Source: Narthecium ossifragum (lineage: Eukaryota > Streptophyta > Magnoliopsida > Dioscoreales > Nartheciaceae). Taken from it: 64,000 nt of DNA. Of this stretch, positions 57,061-64,000 are shown in pieces. How positions within the stretch are numbered: the stretch's first letter is position 1; every line of letters starts with the position of its first letter. Position numbers and translations under genes: made by a program. The stretch lies in assembly GCA_963920575.1 (NCBI GenBank), contig OY986969.1, positions 1,932,001 to 1,996,000 on the forward strand, given 5' to 3'. Under the pieces are notes generated by a model. That model was not told where the DNA came from. It saw only the letters and a program-made list of their open reading frames with translations, and did no database searches.

Positions 57061-59340
57061 ATGGAGGCCTTTGGCCGCTCCCCTCCTCTCCTCTACCCCA
57101 TTCTCTCATTGTTAGCCTTGTCATCCCTGATCCTATCCGCGTCCGGGCTCTCCGACGTCGAGGCCGCCAGCATCGCCCGGCGCCAGCTGCTGACCCTCAA
57201 GGAAGACGGAGACTTGCCCGGCGACTTCGAGTTTGAGATCAAGATCGGCATCAAGTTCAAGAACGCTCGGCTCCGGCGAGCATACATCGGCCTCCAGGCC
57301 TGGAAGCGCGCCATCTACTCCGACCCCTTCAATTTCACCGGCAACTGGGTCGGCCCCGAGGTGTGTGAGTACAACGGCGTCTTCTGCTCCCCGGCTCTCG
57401 ACGACCCCACCATCAACGTCGTTGCGGGTGTTGACCTCAACGGCGCCGATATCGCCGGGTACCTCCCGGCCGAGGTCGGCCTCCTCACGGATGCCGCGCT
57501 CTTGCATATCAACTCTAACCGGTTCTGCGGCATCCTGCCCAAGAGCATCGGCCGGCTTTCGCTGCTCCATGAGCTCGACTTGAGTAATAACCGATTCGTC
57601 GGGCCGTTCCCGGAGGTCGTCATCGGCTTGCCGGCGTTGAAGTACCTTGACCTCCGTTACAACGACTTCGAGGGGCCGTTGCCGCCGGAGATCTTCGACA
57701 AGGAACTTGATGCGCTCTTCCTCAATGACAACCGTTTCAGCTCCAACATCCCGGAGAACCTCGGCAACTCGAAGGTCTCCGTCCTCGTCCTCGCCAACAA
57801 CAAGCTCCGCGGATGCATTCCCAGCAGCGTTGGAAGGATGAGCGGCACCCTCAATGAGATCATCCTCATGAGCAATGGGTTCACTGGATGCCTCCCGGCT
57901 GAGATCGGGGTGCTCGGCAATGTCACCGTGCTTGATGCCGGGTGGAATTCGTTCACCGGGGTGCTACCAAAGAGCTTTTCTGGGTTGAAGAGCCTCGAGA
58001 ATTTGGACGTCTCTCACAACGTCCTCACCGGAGTCGTGCCGGAGGGCGTTTGCGAGCTGCCGAGCCTCGCCAACTTCACCTTCTCCTACAACTTCTTCAA
58101 GGGGGAGGCTGAGAAGTGCTTGGCCACGACGGGGTCGGACGTGGTGTTTGACGACGCGAGCAACTGCCTATCAGGGCGGCCCAAGCAAAAGTCGGCGAGG
58201 CTGTGCGCCCCGGTGGTGAACCGGCGCGTCGACTGCGGACGGTCCAAATGTGGTGGTTCTTCGCCATCGAAACCTTCCCCGGTGCCCGTGAGATCCTCGC
58301 CGCCACGAGCGAAACCTTCCCCAGTGCCGGTGAAATCCTCGCCGCCACGAGCGAAACCTTCCCCAGTGCCGGTGAAATCCTCACCGCCACCACCACAATC
58401 GCGTGTGGATCCGTTAACGCCAGTGCACTCTCCGCCGCCACCATCACCAACTCCCGTTGTCTCGTCTCCACCTCCAGTTGTTCACTCGCCTCCGCCACCA
58501 GCTCCGGTTTATTACTCTCCCCAGCCACCGCAGCACTCAGAATCTCCAGTGACTCGAGTGCATTCTCCGCCACCTCCGGTTGCATCCCCACCTCCACCAG
58601 TCAGCTCACCACCTCCCCCAGTGCACTCACCACCGCCGCCAGTCCACTCCCCACCTCCTCCGGTAAGCTCTCCACCTCCTCCGGTTAGCTCTCCACCTCC
58701 TCCGGTTAGCTCTCCACCTCCACCGGTGCACTCCCCACCTCCTCCGGTAAGCTCTCCACCTCCACCGGTGCACTCTCCACCTCCTCCAGTGCACTCGCCA
58801 CCTCCACCAGTACACTCTCCGCCTCCACCAGTGCACTCCCCACCTCCACCAGTACACTCTCCGCCTCCACCAGTGCGCTCCCCACCTCCACCAGTGCACT
58901 CTCCGCCTCCACCAGTGCACTCCCCGCCACCTCCAGTGAGCTCTCCACCTCCCCCGGTCCAATCGCCACCACCACCACCAGTGCACTCTCCTCCTCCCCC
59001 GGTCCACTCGCCGCCACCCCCTGTTCACTCTCCTCCACCTCCAGTACACTCACCTCCGCCTCCGGTCTTCTCGCCACCTCCCCCAGTGTACTCACCCCCA
59101 CCCCCACCAGTTCACTCTCCACCACCGCCAGTTCACTCCCCGCCGCCGCCAGTCTTCTCGCCACCACCTCCAGTCCACTCACCACCACCCCCGCCAGTCC
59201 ACTCACCACCACCCCCCGTCGCCTCTCCACCACCACCAGCACCAGTCTCGTCACCCCCACCGCCACCAGACGTTGTCCTCCCACCAACCGTCGGATTCAG
59301 CTACGCATCTCCGCCACCGCCCGTCTACATCGGGTACTAA
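57061..59340 (+). CDS. Leucine-rich repeat extensin-like (LRX) cell-wall protein
   Basis: A single exon encodes 759 residues from the ATG at 57061, which has a perfect monocot Kozak context (CCACCATGG). An in-frame ATG at 57052 would add three residues. Residues 1-29 are a signal peptide (PLLYPILSLLALSSLILSASG). Residues about 35-115 are the LRX N-terminal domain (…LQAWKRAIYSDPFNFTGNWV, CEYNGVFC). Residues about 120-390 hold leucine-rich repeats (DLSNNRFVGPFPEVVIGLPA…) and closing cysteines. From about residue 400 on there is an extensin domain of several dozen SPPPPV-H/S/F/Y units. LRX proteins are secreted, bind RALF peptides through the LRR part, and anchor in the wall through hydroxyproline-rich, glycosylated extensin repeats, so they report wall state during growth. 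Tyrosines (VYSPPPP, YYSPQPP) that could cross-link are few, while HSPPPP units dominate. I cannot assign a vegetative or pollen paralogue. Confidence 0.93.
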   Translation: MEAFGRSPPLLYPILSLLALSSLILSASGLSDVEAASIARRQLLTLKEDGDLPGDFEFEIKIGIKFKNARLRRAYIGLQAWKRAIYSDPFNFTGNWVGPEVCEYNGVFCSPALDDPTINVVAGVDLNGADIAGYLPAEVGLLTDAALLHINSNRFCGILPKSIGRLSLLHELDLSNNRFVGPFPEVVIGLPALKYLDLRYNDFEGPLPPEIFDKELDALFLNDNRFSSNIPENLGNSKVSVLVLANNKLRGCIPSSVGRMSGTLNEIILMSNGFTGCLPAEIGVLGNVTVLDAGWNSFTGVLPKSFSGLKSLENLDVSHNVLTGVVPEGVCELPSLANFTFSYNFFKGEAEKCLATTGSDVVFDDASNCLSGRPKQKSARLCAPVVNRRVDCGRSKCGGSSPSKPSPVPVRSSPPRAKPSPVPVKSSPPRAKPSPVPVKSSPPPPQSRVDPLTPVHSPPPPSPTPVVSSPPPVVHSPPPPAPVYYSPQPPQHSESPVTRVHSPPPPVASPPPPVSSPPPPVHSPPPPVHSPPPPVSSPPPPVSSPPPPVSSPPPPVHSPPPPVSSPPPPVHSPPPPVHSPPPPVHSPPPPVHSPPPPVHSPPPPVRSPPPPVHSPPPPVHSPPPPVSSPPPPVQSPPPPPVHSPPPPVHSPPPPVHSPPPPVHSPPPPVFSPPPPVYSPPPPPVHSPPPPVHSPPPPVFSPPPPVHSPPPPPVHSPPPPVASPPPPAPVSSPPPPPDVVLPPTVGFSYASPPPPVYIGY
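58600..59330 (+). repeat. Extensin-coding minisatellite in LRX
   Basis: The repeating 24-27-bp unit is CACTCTCCACCTCCACCAGTG-like, coding (H/S)SPPPPV. Some blocks are near-identical (around 58680-58720 and 58780-58920), which points to slippage or unequal exchange. Long opposite-strand open frames here are by-products of the repeat. Confidence 0.85.
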
Positions 59341-59834
59341 GCTTGCTAAGCAGCCAGGCGTAGTTTTCCGGCCGGAGAAAGGAAGCCGATGGTCTCCAAT
59401 GAGACAACAAATTAACAGTGAGATGAAGCCCTTCTTTGATTCGATCTCTTGTATTAATATATGAAAAAGAGGAGCGGGGGCGCATGCATGCAGCAGGCAT
59501 CGTCGTGTAATTCTAAGATATACCCATTTGATCAGCTTAAAGCCTAAAAGGGATTCCCATATTGGTTTGGATTTTGTTAATATCTAATTAATGTATGTAA
59601 ATAGCCTTCTTCTTTTTCTTTTTAAGATATAGTGAAGGTATATTCTGGAAAGCAATAGGAAACTTTTTTTTTTGCATGTTATCCATTGGTAACATTTATT
59701 TCTCGTAAAATAGAAGGATATAAAATCATTGCAATTAATTAGGAAAAATTCGGAAAAAAAAAAACGAAAAATAAAAATCTCATAAATCTCATAAATCATT
59801 TTTGTATTATTAATTTTGTCAAAGAAATGGATAC
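59341..59834. other. LRX 3' flank, AT-rich
   Basis: This probably includes the LRX 3' UTR. No gene and no element termini are visible before the MULE-like insertion at 59842. Confidence 0.5.
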
Positions 59835-59841
59835 GTTAGGA

Positions 59842-60396
59842 GGGGTTCTGTTTCCGTCCTCCCGTCCACCTGTGTTCTCCCGTTCTCCCAACGGCTGGGA
59901 TGGGTCGCCCTTCACCCAACGGTGCATATCACGCCACGTGATCAGGAGTTTACACAGCCCATTTCAAGCCGCGAGAGACATTGAGCCGCAGCCGGCTAGA
60001 ATCCCTCGTTTCTCCTCTCTCTCGTGTTGCCCATCTCCCACGTCGCCGTGTTTCTTCTCCTTCTCCGTCTCCGTCGCCGTTGCCGCGTTTCTTCCCCGTC
60101 GACGCCCCTCATCTCGCCGCAACTCCTCCACCGCCACAGATCTCCTCCTCGTCGTGGCCACAACTCCTCCACCACATCTCCTCATCGTCGCCGCCCCATC
60201 ATCTCCATCTCTTGCCCGTCGTGGCCCTAATCAACGTCTTTTATTTCTAACGAACGGCCTTTGATTCAAATGAGAACGGGAATGAAGTGGATTTGGCCGC
60301 CGAGAAACTCCTGATCATGTGGCGTGATCTGCACCGTTGGGTGAAGGGCGACCCATCCCAGCCGTTGGGAGAACGGGAGGACGGAAACAGAACCCC
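59842..60396. mobile_element. MULE-like element with about 100-bp inverted repeats and a gene-like core
   Basis: The ends GGGGTTCTGTTTCCGTCCTC (left) and the same sequence inverted (right) continue as inverted repeats for about 95-113 bp (CAACGGCTGGGATGGGTCGC and CCCTTCACCCAACGGTGCA). The left arm has an extra 18 bp. The flanks GTTAGGA at 59835-59841 and 60397-60403 are a direct duplication of 7 bp, possibly 8. Long inverted repeats fit the Mutator-like group, although 9 bp would be usual there and 8 bp would fit hAT. The core (about 59955-60285) is C/T-rich with GC content typical of exons, so captured host DNA is possible. I do not recognise the source. Confidence 0.75.
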
Positions 60397-60705
60397 GTTA
60401 GGAGATACAGACCATTTGCAGTTGTGGACCTCAGCAGCCCAGCAAACCCAATTTACTTACATTACTTGGGTAATTTGATAACCTCTGTGGAACACATAAA
60501 TATTCTCTAGATTTTCACACATTTTTCATTTTTAACGGTCAGGATTCTCTCTATTTCAAAATTATGCAGCTGTATAGTTCTACATTCTTGCCCGTTGCGC
60601 ACCCAATCATTACCCAGGTAACTTTAGAGACGTTTACCGAACAAGTTAAAAGGGATTCCAAATTTCCAATCCCTCTCGCTCTCGCTCTCCGTCTCTCTCT
60701 CTCTC

Positions 60706-60939
60706 ATGGCTGCTTCCGTTCTTCTCCTCCCTCCTTATTTCTCCGCTCATAGGCCATCCTCATCTGCGCCTTTGAGTTGGGCTCCTGTGAACCGTGTTCG
60801 ATGGGATTCTGTTCCTCTTAGATGTGGGGCTCGGAAGAATGGGCGGAGATCGATGATTAGGTCTCCAGTTTGCCGGGCTTTGCCCCTCGTCTTCCGCGAT
60901 CTTGATGCCGATGATTTCAGACATCCGCTTGACAAACAG
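60706..60939 (+). CDS. First exon of a probable plastid M48-family peptidase
   Basis: The exon encodes 78 residues from an ATG after a (CT)n leader (60675-60705) and ends GACAAACAG/GTCACT. The N-terminus is rich in Ser, Ala and Arg and low in acidic residues, like a chloroplast transit peptide. The end LVFRDLDADDFRHPLDKQ is what I recall of the mature start of the plant M48 peptidase family around Arabidopsis At3g27110, where it is followed by NTLLLRAIPG. The catalytic HExxH part would lie in later exons outside this window, beyond the Harbinger element. The donor is weak but GT. Identity rests on this one short match. Confidence 0.55.
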
Positions 60940-61603
60940 GTCACTTTTGGCCTTCCCGTCTAACTATTCCTTTCCCATTTGATTTGTTATTGAGATTTTT
61001 AATCGTAGTTTTCAATTGGGTACCATTGAAACTTGGTTCTAGGACTTGGATAACCTATAGATGATGGTGTTGTTTTCCCTTACATTTTGTTGTCTTCTTA
61101 GATCGACTTACTTTGATTTATTTTTTCGTTCTAGTTTATTAAATCTTTTTTTGTTTGGTTTTGATAACACTTAGGCTCCGTTTGGAGGGTGCGTTGTGTT
61201 TTTTATGATTGCGGTGTAGTGCGGTGTGTTTGTAAATTGCGGTGAGGTGCGGTGCGGTAACAACTTAAAAAGTGGTTGGCATATAATTTTGATAACTGTG
61301 GTAGAAAAGTGTGTTCATACAGATTGTTGTTTGGGTGTGTGTATAGTTCCAACCGTGGTGTGGTATAAAATATTAGTTTTTCATTTAAATGACCAAATGA
61401 ATTTGTGGCTGCATATCATTAATTATTTATTTTTGATGCCCAATAAAATAATTATGAAAAAATGACGAAAATTAAGATCGTTAACTTTTTAACAACTGAA
61501 ATTTCAAAATAAGTATTAATTAAAATCTGATTTGCACACATAGAACACTACAAAAATTCAAACTTGTTCAGAAAAAAATCATTTAATGATTGCAATTGTA
61601 ATA

Positions 61604-63305
61604 TTATGCATCCTCAATAAGCTCCTGAGCTATCTTATCACGCTCCCTACCCATCTCTGAATCATCGATTCCACCAGAAGTTGATGCCTCATCATTGTCA
61701 GTGTCGTTGTCATCGATTTCAACATCCTCATCTCCTTCATTAATGAGTTGGTTGAACTCATTATCATGTATGGCATTCAACCTGATATAATTATAAAGAG
61801 CCATGCATACAACCACTATTTGAACCTGTGTTGCATATGGATAGGAGGGCATCCTTGCCAAAATTAACCATTTCTTTTTTAGCACACCAAATGTTCTTTC
61901 AATTACGCTCCTCAGTGATGAATGAGCATGGTTGAACACTTCTTTCGAGCCCGTTGGTGGTCTTCTACTACGTTGAAAGTCAGGTAGATGATATTTCTCA
62001 CCTTTATATGGTGCTAAATATCCATTTCGATTCGGAAACCCTGAATCAACAAGGTAGTACTTCCCTATAAAAATACAAATTTGAAGTCAGTGAATTAAAC
62101 TTTCACAATGGAACTAAACTAACAGATATATCAAAGTTAGTAATCATTACATGGGGGAGGTTTTGGAAAATTATACGCCTCTTTGCTTAAAACTTCATGG
62201 AAAATACAGGTGTCATGCGCCGATCCTTCCCAACCTGCACAAACGAAGGTGAACAACATATTGAAGTCACACACTGCCATAACATTTTGAGTTGGCACAC
62301 CTTTACGGCCTATGTATGGGATGTAGTTGTTCGCAGGCGGCACTGCAGGGACATGTGTTCCATCTATGGCCCCATTACAATTTCTAAAATATGGCCAATA
62401 TCGACGATCGAACCTAATGTGGGCATGAACATCTCTAAATTTTAGATCTTTTGGCCGAATAACATCTACAGCTAATGCACAAACACTTTTCAATACTGAA
62501 TAAAAGTGTCGATGCACAGTTTCACCTGAATGCTAAAATCGTTCTTGTACCAATCGATTTCCCACCCTGTGCCCAAGACTGTATGGCCATGTTTGGTTGG
62601 GGGATAAGGATTCCTTATCCCGGGTTAAGCCCACTTTATCCTTGCATTACAACCAAACATCATCTAATCCCCACTTTTATCCCCATCCCTATCCTCACTT
62701 TATCCCTACTTTTCAACCAATCATTACTACATTTTTTTCTTCTTTTCAACCAATCACATCAACTTTATCCCTGCCTTTTCACTTTTCAACCAATCATTAT
62801 CTCATTATCCCTACTTTTCAACCAATCACATCAACTTTATCCATACTTTTTCAACCAAACATTACTAATTTATCACTACTTTTCAACAAAATACCATACA
62901 TATCCCACTACTTATCCCAGGATATCAATCCTCATTCCCTCTAATCCCGGGATAACCTATCCCCCAACCAAACGAGGCCTATAAGAACATACCAACCATT
63001 TCTTGCACCCCAATCTCTCTTGTCTTTTCCAAATTGTAATTTCTTTTCAACTCTCGACACAAACTTTTGAAGACAATTTTCTTCATTCTAAAGTTTTCGT
63101 GACATCTAATGTCATTCCCATTTAGAACTTCTCGCATCCACTTGTGGCCTGTTTGCTCAGATGTTCGACATGGCTCCTTAACAAAGGTTAAAGAAAATTC
63201 TGAGACTGTAACTATAGTGGCCGCCACAGCTGCTATTCTTCTTCTATTTGAGGCTATTCGCAGCTGAAGTTCCTCATCTGTATATGTATTTCTATCATCA
63301 TCCAT
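61604..63305 (-). pseudogene. PIF/Harbinger DDE transposase, interrupted
   Basis: The 5' part (63305-62983) reads TDEELQLRIASNRRR…GVQEMVGMFL. The frame then meets the MITE at 62979-62585. After it the frame resumes (62581-62151) with SLGHRVGNRLVQERF, a stop TAG at 62535-62533, and HSGETVHRHFYSVLKSV…. An intron (62150-62065) separates the last exon (62064-61604). Catalytic acids are present: Asp in CNGAIDGTHV, Asp in YYLVDSGFPN, Glu in RSVIERTFGVLKKKW. The product would be the nuclease that cuts and joins element ends. The MITE and the stop make this copy non-functional as it stands. The exon/intron junction also reads Trp where family members usually have Gly. Confidence 0.88.
62585..62979. 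mobile_element. Tourist-like MITE, 395 bp, inside the transposase
   Basis: The ends are GGCCATGTTTGGTTGGGGGA (left) and, inverted, GGCCTCGTTTGGTTGGGGGA (right). They are followed by TAAGGATTCCTTATCCCGGG and its counterpart. The 3-bp duplication TAT flanks it (62582-62584, 62980-62982). The interior repeats ATCCC(T)ACTTTTCAACCAATCA several times. No coding capacity. The end motif and 3-bp duplication place it in the PIF/Harbinger (Tourist) group. Confidence 0.9.
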
Positions 63306-63455
63306 ACCTGTAACAAGGTAAGTTAAGATAATAACAAGCTCATCAATATACTAAAAAAACACAAAATAACTATTAACGTAGTCACTAACATAATAAATGA
63401 ACTACATAACATAGAATGCCATTCTAATTTGCATAAGCAAATATTGTCCTCCTAA

Positions 63456-63974
63456 CTAAACAGAGTCATATGAGGGTGCTCCTCCCGAAGATAATCCAGC
63501 ATAAGCTCGCTGATATTTCATGCACAACCATTCCATCTGCCATTCACTCCTACCCATCCCTATAAAATATTCCCTATTGTCTTTGTTCTCAAAGAACTCA
63601 AGGGCAAATCGAAGCACATGACCTTGATTATCAACTCCAGGATTCTTCGAAAGTATATCCATAACATCTTTGATATTAGTGGCATTGCTACCCATGGGCT
63701 TAGGATATATAACTGATTGACTCCTACATATATCAACCAGTGCATCTAAGGACTTGGTGAGGTCCATGCGCACATCTGCAGCACTCTTCTTTTTTGGCCG
63801 ACCTCCACTGCCTCTTCTTCTTTTCCTATTAGACCCACTTCGTGGATTGCGCGCAAGAGAGTGCTCATTATCTTCGGTTTCAACATTTATATTAACCTCA
63901 GGGTCAGTAGAATACTGATCATTCTCATCTTCTGAAGGAATAAATCCAGCATCATTTTCTTGTGTTTCCGGCAC
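63456..63974 (-). CDS. Harbinger-associated Myb/SANT-like protein
   Basis: 172 residues, ending at the stop at 63456. The first methionine in view is at 63974; the true start may lie outside the window. It has an acidic N-terminal part, a basic RKRRRGSGGRPKKK stretch (nuclear signal type) and a helical C-terminal half (MDILSKNPGVDN…FALEFFENKDNREYFIGM…EWLCMKYQRAY). This C-terminal half is typical of the second protein of plant Harbinger elements and its host relatives (L10-interacting MYB domain type). In such elements this protein carries the transposase into the nucleus and binds the element ends. The Myb domain itself would be upstream, beyond 64000. No internal stop is seen. Confidence 0.65.
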   Translation of the reverse strand: MPETQENDAGFIPSEDENDQYSTDPEVNINVETEDNEHSLARNPRSGSNRKRRRGSGGRPKKKSAADVRMDLTKSLDALVDICRSQSVIYPKPMGSNATNIKDVMDILSKNPGVDNQGHVLRFALEFFENKDNREYFIGMGRSEWQMEWLCMKYQRAYAGLSSGGAPSYDSV

Positions 63975-64000
63975 CGACTCTTGCGTGTCCTGGGAAGGCT

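Larger units (their letters stand above)
61174..64000 (-). mobile_element. PIF/Harbinger transposon (right end beyond window)
   Basis: The left terminus GGCTCCGTTTGGAGGGTGCG at 61174 follows TTA at 61171-61173, the usual target for this superfamily. Subterminal GCGGTG words follow (61200-61260). Inside are a two-gene set read on the minus strand: a Myb/SANT-related helper (63974-63456) and a DDE transposase (63305-61604, interrupted). The other terminus must lie to the right of 64000. Its position just after the donor at 60939 places it probably in intron 1 of the M48 peptidase gene. Confidence 0.75.

Noticed and set aside
58097..59287. Long opposite-strand open frames (Trp/Arg-rich, Val/Glu-rich) in LRX
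   Set aside because: These are reverse readings of the proline codon repeat; such frames are open because CCN reversed rarely gives stops.

Overview
The window is nuclear DNA from a flowering plant, most likely a monocot. Genes have GT-AG introns. Several exons (F-box/MYND, 6-phosphogluconate dehydrogenase, LRX) are strongly GC-rich inside AT-rich surroundings, as is common in monocots. I cannot fix the species. One 200-N assembly gap lies at 5750-5949.

The left part (1 to about 17.5 kb) is mostly mobile DNA and relics. It holds three copies of one long-LTR family (1-1773, 1774-3293, and a solo LTR at 8555-10860 with a 5-bp target duplication), a 144-bp tandem array with a 48-codon period, an orphan TOPLESS-type exon with both splice sites, a broken kelch fragment, a 100-bp-period AT array and decayed LINE tails. 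Host genes begin at 18.3 kb with a complete three-exon F-box/MYND gene (18292-20154, +). Then follow a diverged LTR carrying a LINE tail and a CACTA element (22-24.1 kb), repeats (24-28 kb), a complete 12-exon RIO1 kinase gene (28521-34969, +), a LINE inserted into an older LINE (35.4-39.1 kb), a complete six-exon SCP/NIF-type phosphatase gene (46012-41121, -), a complete two-exon 6-phosphogluconate dehydrogenase gene with a 3.8-kb intron (56029-50721, -), an intronless leucine-rich-repeat extensin gene (57061-59340, +), a MULE-like inverted-repeat element (59842-60396), and the first exon of a probable plastid M48 peptidase gene (60706-60939, +). A PIF/Harbinger transposon starting at 61174 lies downstream of that exon and runs off the right edge. 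Its transposase is interrupted by a MITE.

The host genes look like unrelated housekeeping or cell-wall functions and do not form a pathway: 40S ribosome maturation (RIO1), pentose phosphate pathway (6PGD), phosphoprotein or RNA polymerase II CTD dephosphorylation (SCP type), protein turnover (F-box), wall sensing (LRX), plastid proteolysis (M48). The most informative content is the nesting of elements. Several insertions can be dated relative to each other from exact target-site duplications, and two introns carry large inverted-repeat structures.
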